This document shows, piece by piece, positions 1-8,008 of a stretch of DNA of 64,000 bases (position 1 is its first letter; each line of letters opens with the position of its first letter). Position numbers and translations under genes: made by a program. The DNA is from an uncultured Cetobacterium sp. (GTDB lineage Bacteria > Fusobacteriota > Fusobacteriia > Fusobacteriales > Fusobacteriaceae). A model generated the notes under the pieces. The model did no database searches. It was not told the DNA's origin and saw only the letters and a list, made by a program, of their open reading frames with translations. The stretch spans positions 40,452-104,451 of the forward strand of contig NZ_CAMFHX010000006.1 of NCBI RefSeq assembly GCF_945952365.1, in the 5' to 3' direction.

Positions 1-1
1 T

Positions 2-283
2 AAATTAGATTATAATTTAGATAAAGAGATGGAAAATTTTAGTATATTAAAAGAGTATGGTGGAACACAGAATTATGAGACTATTTACAGATTAAAGGAG
101 TATATTAAATTCTTAAAAATAGAAGATTCAGAAGAGAAAAATAAGAAATTTAAAGATGATATAGAAAAAATCCTTAAAAATCGTGAAATTTTAGTACAGT
201 ATAACAATAATAGAGTTTTAAATCTTATAAAAGGAAAGTGGGAACAGTACACTTTTGTGGATTACTATGGAACTTTAGTTTAA
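2..283 (+). CDS. C-terminal part of an unidentified gene, cut by the window edge
   Basis: The reading frame is open from base 2, with no stop before the first ATG at base 29, so this is probably the tail of a gene that starts outside the window rather than a complete 84-residue protein. The visible part is charged, Lys/Glu/Asn-rich and without membrane segments. No family is recognised. It ends just before a hairpin that can serve it and the facing cyclase gene. An independent start at base 29 is possible, but no good ribosome binding site is seen there. Confidence 0.55.
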   Translation, partial: KLDYNLDKEMENFSILKEYGGTQNYETIYRLKEYIKFLKIEDSEEKNKKFKDDIEKILKNREILVQYNNNRVLNLIKGKWEQYTFVDYYGTLV

Positions 284-286
284 AAG

Positions 287-321
287 AAAAGCTATCGAAT
301 TTTAAAACTCGATAGCTTTTT
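287..321. terminator. Bidirectional intrinsic terminator
   Basis: A 12-bp perfect stem (AAAAGCTATCGA at 287-298 pairing with 309-320) has A-rich and T-rich flanks. It lies between two convergent genes and can end transcription from both sides. Confidence 0.8.
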
Positions 322-323
322 AC

Positions 324-1739
324 TTAAATAGAATTTTTATTTACTTTTATGAGTTGATTATCAATTTCATTGGATACGTATGCACAATTTTTTCCAGCTT
401 TCTTTGCTTTATATAAAGCACTATCAGCTTCGTTGTATAGATTGATGAAATTATAGTACTCATCTCCTATAAATGTTATTCCAATACTAGCAGATATAAC
501 TATATTTTTTTCATTTCTACCATAAGTTGTATTCATAAGAGTTAATAAAGTTTTAATTTTATTAATAACAGTTTTCTCATTATCAATACTTTCGACAAAA
601 ATTATGAATTCGTCTCCACCAATTCTAGAAATTACAGAGTTATCATAAAAAATATCTTTAATTTTATTTGCTGATTCTCGAATAACATAATCTCCTGTAG
701 TATGGCCAAGTTCATCGTTTATAGCTTTAAAATTATCAATATCTAAAATTATAAAAGCAGATTTAAAGCTTTTTAAAGACTCTTTTTTAAAGTAGTTTTT
801 AATATAGTCCTCTAAATATTTTCTGTTATAAACTCCAGATAGATAATCTTGATTTAAAGAATCTAGAAGTGGCTGAATTTCTATTTTTTTATTGATATCA
901 AAGCTTTTAAAAATCATCAGAAACAGTATAGTAAAAACAAAAATTATAATTAGTGTACTAGCCCAAGTTCCGAAAAAATATTTTGAAATATTCAAATCTG
1001 TAATTATATACCAATTAGAAAGGTGCTTTTTGTTAAAAGCTATAAAATGTAAATCACCATTTCTTTTTTTAAAGAAAACACCAGTTGGTTCACATGAGAT
1101 AAGATCATCTTTAAGTTGTAGAAAATTAGCCTTAAAATCACCGGCAATGACATTCATTTCATCATCTAAGATAGTTGTTGTGTATCCTTGGCTAGAAGCT
1201 CCATAAGTATTTTTTAGATTGATTAAATCTGTTAGACGAATAGAGATGAATACAGCACCATTAAAGTCATCATTTATATCTAATATTGGATGCACAATTA
1301 CAATATTTTCTTCACCAGTTGTTCTACTTATAATAACATCACTGATAACATTTTGTTTTGTTTTTTTTACTTTTTGAAAATATGCTCTATCTGAAAGATC
1401 GGCAAGTCCTCCTTCAAGAGAACTTGAGGTATTTCCATCTTTATCCATAAGAGCAATCATAAGGAAATCATATTTCTCTTGGAAAGGTCTCAGAGAAAGA
1501 GCTCTTTCTTGAATTGGAATTGATTCATCTTTTATATATTTTAAATTTGCTATAGATTCCAATAATAAGATTTTATCATTTATTTTACTACTTATATCAA
1601 TAAAAGCACCTTTATTAATTAATACTGTAATTTCTTGACCTCTAGATAAAATCTGTTTTGTAGATAAAAAAAGTGTAATCATAATAATAAGACTCATTAA
1701 GAAGATAATTAATTTATTTTTTTTAGTGTATTGATTCAT
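324..1739 (-). CDS. Membrane diguanylate cyclase with extracellular Cache-like sensor and GGDEF domain
   Basis: This enzyme is predicted to make c-di-GMP from two GTP. A membrane helix lies near residues 10-30, followed by about 220 extracytoplasmic residues resembling a Cache sensor, a second helix near 255-275, and a C-terminal GGDEF domain from about 300. The signature RIGGDEF is intact at about residues 372-378, and the upstream Asp/Asn metal-site segment (LDIDNFKAIND) is also present. I see no RxxD inhibitory site at the usual spacing, so product inhibition may be absent. The ligand of the sensor is not evident. It stands alone, convergent with the upstream fragment. It is one of three c-di-GMP genes in the window. 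Confidence 0.9.
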   Translation of the reverse strand: MNQYTKKNKLIIFLMSLIIMITLFLSTKQILSRGQEITVLINKGAFIDISSKINDKILLLESIANLKYIKDESIPIQERALSLRPFQEKYDFLMIALMDKDGNTSSSLEGGLADLSDRAYFQKVKKTKQNVISDVIISRTTGEENIVIVHPILDINDDFNGAVFISIRLTDLINLKNTYGASSQGYTTTILDDEMNVIAGDFKANFLQLKDDLISCEPTGVFFKKRNGDLHFIAFNKKHLSNWYIITDLNISKYFFGTWASTLIIIFVFTILFLMIFKSFDINKKIEIQPLLDSLNQDYLSGVYNRKYLEDYIKNYFKKESLKSFKSAFIILDIDNFKAINDELGHTTGDYVIRESANKIKDIFYDNSVISRIGGDEFIIFVESIDNEKTVINKIKTLLTLMNTTYGRNEKNIVISASIGITFIGDEYYNFINLYNEADSALYKAKKAGKNCAYVSNEIDNQLIKVNKNSI

Positions 1740-1837
1740 TTACAACTCCTATATATTTACTGCATTATAAAAATGCCACAACTTATGTTATATAGTTTTT
1801 GTAGAAAATAGTCAACTGTAATTTTTTAAAATTTTTT

Positions 1838-2923
1838 TTAAAAAATAACTGTTTTAATTTCTTTAAAAATACTACCAATGTCATTAATATCTAGTATTTT
1901 TATATCATTAACATTAGAGATAACTTCAAGATCACTTACAATAAATTTGAGATTGTTTAAATTACAAACACTTTTATTTGAAATATTCTTTCGAATTATC
2001 TCTAGCTTTGGATGATTGCTACCTTTAAAACCTTCTAAAATAATGATATCATAATCTTTGAAAAAATTTAAATAAAACTCGATTTCTGTTTCGGGTGTTT
2101 GTTCTAAGAACATAAATTTGTTTTTAGAAAAAATAAGTGTTCCATGTGCTCCAGATTTGATATGTTTATCAGTATCAGAGTTAAGATTATCCATTTGAAA
2201 ATCATGTCCATCATGTTTTATTGTTCCAACTTTATAACCTTCATCTTTAAATTTTTTTAAAAGTTTAGTAATTAAAGTTGTTTTACCAGAGTTTTTAATT
2301 CCAGATACAGCAAAAAATTTAGTTTTATTTTCTGAAGAAGAAGTTAAGTTTTTATAATCTTCAGGTGTATTTATATTTTTTAAAATTTCTAAATCATCAA
2401 AATTAGTATATTTTAAATCGATGTATTTAACATTTAAATTTTTTACAAGATTCATAATTTTATAGTCTTCTGAATTAATTGCAATTTTTATTTTTTCGAG
2501 TGCAGATTTGTTGTAAACTCCCATAAGTGGATGAATAAATCCATGCTTATCTTTGACAATAAAAGCATCATAATCAGAAGAGATAAAATTAGTTATATAT
2601 TCTAAAAAGTCTGCTGTTAAATTTGGAACATCACAAGGTGCTACAAAAAGATATGAACTTTCACACTTTGAAAGCCCATTATATAATCCAGATATAGGAC
2701 CAATCTCGTTGTACTCATCATCTATTCTAATAAAAGAGTTACTAGAGATATTTTGTGATGAATTCAATGAGATATATTTTCTATTAAAGTTAGAAAATAG
2801 AACCTCCAAATTTTCTAAAAATGTTTTATTACCAATTTTTAAAAGAGCCTTATCAGAAAAGTTCATACGACTACTTTTACCCCCAGCTAAAACTAAAGCA
2901 TCAATGTTATAAAATTTAGTCAA
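1838..2923 (-). CDS. mobAB: Fused MobA-MobB: molybdenum cofactor guanylyltransferase / GTP-binding adaptor
   Basis: The N-terminal half is MobA-like, with the nucleotide-binding motif LAGGKSSRM near residues 12-20, and attaches GMP to molybdopterin to make bis-MGD. The C-terminal half is MobB-like, with a P-loop (GIKNSGKTT) near residue 210 and the GTIKHDGHDF segment. Both halves look intact in one 361-residue chain. The start is TTG at 2921-2923, inside the end of moeA (8-nt overlap), with AAGGTGA as ribosome binding site in the moeA coding sequence, so translation is probably coupled. Its likely client in this window is the nitrate reductase NarA at 25.8-27.9 kb. Confidence 0.92.
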   Translation of the reverse strand: MTKFYNIDALVLAGGKSSRMNFSDKALLKIGNKTFLENLEVLFSNFNRKYISLNSSQNISSNSFIRIDDEYNEIGPISGLYNGLSKCESSYLFVAPCDVPNLTADFLEYITNFISSDYDAFIVKDKHGFIHPLMGVYNKSALEKIKIAINSEDYKIMNLVKNLNVKYIDLKYTNFDDLEILKNINTPEDYKNLTSSSENKTKFFAVSGIKNSGKTTLITKLLKKFKDEGYKVGTIKHDGHDFQMDNLNSDTDKHIKSGAHGTLIFSKNKFMFLEQTPETEIEFYLNFFKDYDIIILEGFKGSNHPKLEIIRKNISNKSVCNLNNLKFIVSDLEVISNVNDIKILDINDIGSIFKEIKTVIF

Positions 2924-4130
2924 TTAAAATCACCTTCACCTTATCACCATCTTTTAAAGAACTTGTTCCAGGTGAGATTTCAACGATACAGTTTTTTCCA
3001 ATGAGAGATGAGATTGTTCCAGAAGAGTGTTTTTTATCATTTAAAAAGACTTCACCATTTTGGAAAAACCCTCTGATGAAACGTCTTTTAGAAGATGATT
3101 TACTGAATCCACCTCGAACTACTGCTTCAATTGTTCCAGTAGTTTTTATACCATTTGAACTCATTTTAGAAATAACAGCTCTTCCTAAAAGTTCAAAGTT
3201 AACAAGAGCAGCAAATGGGTTTCCAGAAAGAGATAAAATAAGTTTATCATCCTTTTCAGCAGCTAAAACAGGTGTTCCTGGTTGAATATCTATTTTCCAG
3301 AATAATCTATTTGCTTTTAATTCTTTTATTACATCATGCATAATATCTTTTTTTCCAACAGAGACTCCGCCTGTAGTAATAAGCAGATCAACATTTTTTA
3401 ACTCTTTTTCAATGAACTGTGAAACTAAAGTTGGGTCATCAGACATAGGTGGATACATAACGCCATCAATTCCTAAAAATTTTAGCTTGCTTATCAATGT
3501 AAAAAGATTACTGTTATATATCTTTCCGTTTTCTAGTAATTCCCCAGGCATTAAAAGCTCACTTCCTAAACTCAGCACTCCAATTTTAGGTTTTCTTAGA
3601 ACTTTAACTTTATCAATACCTAAAGAAGCAAAAACTCCGATATGGTTGTATGTAATAACTTCTCCTTTTTTTACAACCAGTTCACCAATTTTTAAATCTT
3701 CACCTTCAAAACAGAAATTTTCATGGTTTTTTAATTCTCTATATATTTTTAAAGTATTTGTTTTTTCATCGAAATGAACCTCTTCTTGTTTTATAACACA
3801 GTTGCAGCTAGATGGAATAGGAGCACCAGTCATAATTCTAAAAGCTTCATTTTTATTTATTTTATCGTCACAATAACCTCCTGCAAAAATTTCAGATTTA
3901 ACCAAAAAAATTGCAGGATTATCTTTAGATGCTCCAATTGTGTCAAAGCTATTAAATGTAAATCCATCTAAAGGCGAACGATTAAATGGAGGATTATTTA
4001 AAGGAGATAGAATATCTTCACCCAATACAAATCCAAGACTATCTAAAATATTTTTTTCTTCGAATTCTTTTAATATATTAACTTTATTAAGTAGAGTTTC
4101 TAGAGCAAGCTCTAAACTGATTTTTTCCAT
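2916..4130 (-). CDS. moeA: MoeA, molybdopterin molybdenumtransferase
   Basis: MoeA inserts molybdate into adenylylated molybdopterin. The 404-residue length is typical. Family segments are clear: MTGAPIPSSCNCVIKQEEV in the middle, GVLSLGSELLMPGE, and TTGGVSVGKKDIMHDV in the MogA-like domain, followed by the small C-terminal beta domain. It is first in a two-gene operon with mobAB, overlapping by 8 nt. Other cofactor genes (moaA-C, moaD/E) are not in this window. Confidence 0.95.
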   Translation of the reverse strand: MEKISLELALETLLNKVNILKEFEEKNILDSLGFVLGEDILSPLNNPPFNRSPLDGFTFNSFDTIGASKDNPAIFLVKSEIFAGGYCDDKINKNEAFRIMTGAPIPSSCNCVIKQEEVHFDEKTNTLKIYRELKNHENFCFEGEDLKIGELVVKKGEVITYNHIGVFASLGIDKVKVLRKPKIGVLSLGSELLMPGELLENGKIYNSNLFTLISKLKFLGIDGVMYPPMSDDPTLVSQFIEKELKNVDLLITTGGVSVGKKDIMHDVIKELKANRLFWKIDIQPGTPVLAAEKDDKLILSLSGNPFAALVNFELLGRAVISKMSSNGIKTTGTIEAVVRGGFSKSSSKRRFIRGFFQNGEVFLNDKKHSSGTISSLIGKNCIVEISPGTSSLKDGDKVKVILID

Positions 4131-4187
4131 AATAGCACCTCATATAATTTAATTTTTCTACAATTAATATATCATATAAATAAAAAA

Positions 4188-4213
4188 AAGGTAGGTTAAA
4201 TTTAACCTACCTT
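4188..4213 (-). terminator. Terminator of the regulator at 4251
   Basis: A perfect 26-bp palindrome (13-nt arms, AAGGTAGGTTAAA at 4188-4200) is followed on the minus strand by a run of eight T. It lies just past the stop codon of the regulator gene. Confidence 0.85.
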
Positions 4214-4250
4214 AAATAGTTTTAAAAAAATAAAGCTATCTATCAGACTT

Positions 4251-5351
4251 TTAGAAGATGAATAAATCAGATAAAGATACTTTGATATGATTTATATTTA
4301 AAGCTTTTAAGTCAAACTCTTCTATGGAGTAGACAGCCGTTGGAGTGTTATATTTCACGTAATTTTTTAGGTCGTTAAATTTAACAACATCTTTAAATTT
4401 TATGGAATAAAGTTTTTCTAGTTTTTTTATAATCATATTTGCAAGAGAGCTAGGGATATTTCTATATACAAAAATATATTTATTTAAAGATAGCTTTTCC
4501 TGCTTTGAAAGATTGATGATATTTATCATAAAGAAGTATATAATGAAGCCTTCGTATATAGTTACCGATGGAATTTTATTTTTTATTTTACTAGTTAATT
4601 TAAAGATTTTTTCAGGAAAATCATCAATTAGTATGTTCATAAAATAGTTGTCTCTTATTTCGAAAATCTCTTTAACAAGTAGAAATATAATCCATTTTTT
4701 TAAAGGAACTTTATCATAGATAGCTTTGTTAAAATTTAAATCAAAAAACTTACTTAAAATTACTTCTAAATTAAGAATATAATCATTAAGTTTATCTGGA
4801 TAAAAATCAAGGGTATAATATCTATTTTTTAAAATTTCTGTAAAATAATCAGAAAGTTCTTCTAAAATATTAACCTCAAAAGAGGGTGAAATTTTGAAAG
4901 AATGTATTTTTTTATCTATAAGATTTGTTGAAAAAGCCATTATAGAGCTATTTAAAATAATTTCATTGTAGTAAAAGTTATCATCTACTTTGGATTCGAT
5001 GTAAGAAGTTGCTTTAGATATATTTTTAAAATTGTTTTGTTTTAAAAATGCTCCAAACTGAGTTCTCATTATTTTAGGAAGAAAATCTTTTTCAATAAAA
5101 TATTTTATAATATATCCTAGAAACATTCTTCTAATATATACTTCATCTCCTGAAAGAACTAATCCTAAGTTTTTATACCCATCTAACTGTAAATTATATG
5201 TTGAAATTTTTATTTTTATTTTTATTTTCGCAAGGTCATAACTTAATGTTCTTCGAGTGACATTTAATTGTTCAGCAACCTTTGAGATATTTATAAACCT
5301 TTCATTTAAAAGTTTAAAAATAATAAAAACAATTCTTTCATCTTTTGTCAA
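4251..5351 (-). pseudogene. BglG/Mga-like transcription regulator, N-terminally truncated and probably degenerate
   Basis: The 366-residue frame begins with an HTH (SKVAEQLNVTRRTLSYDL) and continues with a long helical region. It is colinear with residues about 90 to the end of the full-length paralogue at 53040-54473, which carries an additional HTH of about 60 residues first. The only listed start is TTG at 5351, without a convincing ribosome binding site. The frame stays open and homologous up to 5471, then meets a stop. In another frame, 5475-5545, a segment beginning KGKHKIINQ and ending FGEYTNFLK resembles the paralogue's N-terminus (TKHLRVLN ... DGKDLEFIK). This points to a frameshift near 5470 and loss of the start. 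A shorter functional protein is still possible. Confidence 0.6.
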
Positions 5352-5624
5352 AGACTGTACTTTTTTAATTTTGTATATAAGATTACTATCTTTTCTAAAA
5401 ATTTTTATTAGAATTTTTATATCAATATTAGATTCGTTATATATAATTTTTTCGAGATTTACTTTAAGAAATTAGTATATTCACCAAAATACCCAATTTT
5501 AATATATATTTGGTTAATTATCTTGTGTTTGCCCTTCTCTTATTTAATCGAAAAAATAGAAGAAAATACCAAAAATATAGCCTTAAACTATAAAAATACC
5601 AAATTAAGAATACATAAACTTGAA

Positions 5625-5679
5625 TTTACTATTTTACATACAAAAGTCCACAAAAATGACGCTCTTATTTCGATTTTAA
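5625..5679. repeat. Dispersed 55-nt repeat, copy A
   Basis: It aligns without gaps to 58236-58290, with about nine mismatches. The shared core includes ATTTTACA, ACAAAA, AAAAATGAC and CTCTTATT. Neither copy is inside a recognised gene. The role is unknown. Confidence 0.55.
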
Positions 5680-5810
5680 CAGCCTTTATTTTTTTAGCTC
5701 TTATGAATACTAGTATTCGTAAAAAATAGCCTCAAAAGTTACAAAACTTAAAATAAGGCCTTTTGAATATATGTAATACAATTATAATCAAAATGGTCAG
5801 AATTACTAAG

Positions 5811-5839
5811 AATCGAGGGTCGTTTCTCTCGATTTTTAC
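5811..5839 (+). terminator. Hairpin with T tail upstream of the ATPase gene
   Basis: AATCGAG (5811-5817) pairs with CTCGATT (5828-5834) and is followed by a T run. On the plus strand there is no gene before it, so it either ends a small transcript from 5.5-5.8 kb or attenuates the ATPase operon. Confidence 0.5.
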
Positions 5840-5950
5840 ATTTTTAAGATATTTTATCTTAAAAAAATAAAAAAATAGCGAAATATATTGAATTTATGAA
5901 TTTATAATGTTAAAATTAACTAAAAATAAAAATGTATGGAGTGAGTAAAA

Positions 5951-7306
5951 ATGAAGATTTTATCATTACAAATGGAAAATTTTAAAAACATAAAAAATAG
6001 TAAAATAGATTTTAAAAATAATCTTTCTGGGATATATGGACCAAATGGAACAGGGAAAACTGCTGTAATAGAAGCAATTGATGTTATAAGATTATATTTT
6101 AATTCTTTGAAGAGTAAAGAACAAAGTGAAGAGTTAAAAAATAAAATTGCTAAATTAATAAATATAGATTCAAACACAATGTTTCTTGAAATTATTTTTA
6201 CAAATGAAGACTTTCAATATAAATTAAAATTAGGTTTTCAAAAGGATAGATTAAATAGTGAAAATATTTATGTAACTAATGAAGAATTTTTATATAGAGA
6301 AATTGTCAAGAAAAGTGTATTTAAGAATATAGTTACAATTGATAATAGTGTAGAAACGATAATTCCACAAATTAATTTCAAAGGTAAATTTAATGCTAAA
6401 AATAATAAAGAGATAGAGGAGATTTTAAAATCTAAAGAAATATCATTAAAAAGTTTATATTTTGAATTTGATAAGTTAAATAGCCTATTTTCTTTAGTAT
6501 ATGAACAGATAAAAAAAGTTGAAAAAGAGAAATTAAATTCAGAGATCAATCTATTTATGACTCATTGGGAAAAAATAAAAACTACAATCATGACAATGTT
6601 TGTAGTAACCTTAAAAGAGCAAGCGTTATATAATTTGGAAATTTTATTACCTTTAAAGGCTCATACAGAAAATGCTCATGGAACACTTCCTATAAATTTT
6701 GGAAAGAATAGAGGTAATATCTATGAAGAGAAAATAGTTCAGGATTTAGAAAAAGTAATAGAACAGATAGGAGATATATTCTCTGTTATTATTCCTGATT
6801 CTAAACTTATACTGGAGAAAAAAGATGATAGAATAGAGAATGAGAGCAAAAAAATTGCAGTAAGTCTGTATGTAGAAAAAAATGGCAATAAAATATGTGT
6901 GGAAAATGAATCTACAGGAATAATAAAACTAATTTCACTATTATCTGCATTAGTTTATTATGTGCAGGATGAGAGAGCTATTGTACTTATAGATGAGCTA
7001 GATATTCATATTTTTGAATATCTGTTAGCAATAATGTTAGAAAAGCTCTCAAAGTATGCAAAGGGACAATTAATTTTTACTGCTCATAATTTACTACCAT
7101 TAGAGAAATTAAATAGAAACTCTATTATAATTTCTACGATAGAAAAAGAGCGTACAGCTTATGTATATTTTAAAGGAACTTCAGGAACAACAAATCTTAG
7201 ACAGAAGTATTTAAGATCTCAAACTTTATGGAGTGAATCAAATATAAGCCCATTATTATTGAATGAATATGCTTTGGAACTATATTTGAGAAAGTTGGTG
7301 AAGTAA
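5951..7306 (+). CDS. SMC-like/AAA_15-type ATPase, partner of the TOPRIM protein downstream
   Basis: The N-terminus is ABC/SMC-like (LQMENFKNIKNSKIDF) with Walker A GPNGTGKT at residues 30-37, a long helical insertion, a signature-like ESTGIIKLISLL, Walker B VLIDELD at about 345-350 and a switch histidine in TAHN. This order is typical of the ATPase subunits of OLD-, AbiL- and PARIS-type anti-phage systems. It starts at an ATG preceded by GGAGTGAG. The stop is two bases from the ATG of the TOPRIM gene, so the two are surely co-translated. A defence role is inferred from this pairing; the exact system cannot be named from the sequence alone. Confidence 0.8.
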   Translation: MKILSLQMENFKNIKNSKIDFKNNLSGIYGPNGTGKTAVIEAIDVIRLYFNSLKSKEQSEELKNKIAKLINIDSNTMFLEIIFTNEDFQYKLKLGFQKDRLNSENIYVTNEEFLYREIVKKSVFKNIVTIDNSVETIIPQINFKGKFNAKNNKEIEEILKSKEISLKSLYFEFDKLNSLFSLVYEQIKKVEKEKLNSEINLFMTHWEKIKTTIMTMFVVTLKEQALYNLEILLPLKAHTENAHGTLPINFGKNRGNIYEEKIVQDLEKVIEQIGDIFSVIIPDSKLILEKKDDRIENESKKIAVSLYVEKNGNKICVENESTGIIKLISLLSALVYYVQDERAIVLIDELDIHIFEYLLAIMLEKLSKYAKGQLIFTAHNLLPLEKLNRNSIIISTIEKERTAYVYFKGTSGTTNLRQKYLRSQTLWSESNISPLLLNEYALELYLRKLVK

Positions 7307-7308
7307 AA

Positions 7309-7974
7309 ATGAGAGAAAAAGTTTTTTTATTTATAGTTGAAGGACCTAGTGATCAAGATGCACTAATACCTTGGATAGCAAATGAGTTGAGAAAATTAAA
7401 AATAAAGGTGACTGTAAAAGTTGTTTATGGAGATTTATTAACTGAATATGTCCAAAATAGTAAGGGAATTTTCAACATTACCTCATCTAATGTAAAAGGA
7501 AAAATTAAAAATATTGTAGATGAATTTATAAAAAGTCCAATAATTAAGGCGGATCAAATAAAACTTAAGGATATACAAAAGATTTACTATGTCACAGATA
7601 CGGATAATTGTTTTTTCAATCAAAAAGATAGTTCAATTAATAAGAGGAATTGTTTGTCTAAAATGTTTAATTTTAAGATGATAGAAGTAAATACTACGAA
7701 AAATATAGAATTTGAAGTTATATTTTTTAGTCAAAATTTAGAAGATGTACTTTGTTCTAAAAAAGATGCAACAGATGATGAAAAAGAAAGAATCTCTATT
7801 GAATTTGGGATGAAAACTCTAAAGGATAGGGATTTATTTATAAAAACTTTTACAGAGGAAAATTTAAAGACATGGAACAGTTATTCTGATAGTTATGAAG
7901 GGATAAAAAATTATACAGACAGAGCTTGTAATATGAATAATTTGATTGATGAAATAGAAAATTTTAATAGTTAA
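7309..7974 (+). CDS. TOPRIM/RloB-like putative nuclease paired with the upstream ATPase
   Basis: The 221-residue protein starts with a strand-Glu motif (FLFIVEGPSD, Glu11) and has a DxD motif in YVTDTDN (Asp97, Asp99), the arrangement of acidic metal ligands in TOPRIM folds. The remainder is charged and soluble. In known two-gene systems (AbiL, PARIS) the TOPRIM partner is the toxic effector released or activated by the ATPase. It begins two bases after the ATPase stop. Assignment to RloB/AbiLii versus AriB-like proteins is uncertain. Confidence 0.7.
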   Translation: MREKVFLFIVEGPSDQDALIPWIANELRKLKIKVTVKVVYGDLLTEYVQNSKGIFNITSSNVKGKIKNIVDEFIKSPIIKADQIKLKDIQKIYYVTDTDNCFFNQKDSSINKRNCLSKMFNFKMIEVNTTKNIEFEVIFFSQNLEDVLCSKKDATDDEKERISIEFGMKTLKDRDLFIKTFTEENLKTWNSYSDSYEGIKNYTDRACNMNNLIDEIENFNS

Positions 7975-8008
7975 GTTGCCAATTAGATTATAAAATAAAG
8001 GAGTAAAA

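Larger units (their letters stand above)
5352..5950. other. 600-base region without an intact gene
   Basis: The first 120-190 bases hold the frameshifted 5' remains of the regulator. A 55-nt segment at 5625-5679 recurs in diverged form at 58236-58290. A hairpin with T tail lies at 5811-5839. The rest is AT-rich, with several short TACCAAA/TTTGGTA-type motifs. The small open frame at 5523-5729 has no family features and looks fortuitous. The promoter of the ATPase gene must lie near the end of this region, but no strong match is seen. Confidence 0.6.

Noticed and set aside
5523..5729. 68-residue plus-strand frame in the 5.5-5.9 kb gap
   Set aside because: It starts without a ribosome binding site, has no recognisable family and overlaps the 55-nt repeat; likely chance.
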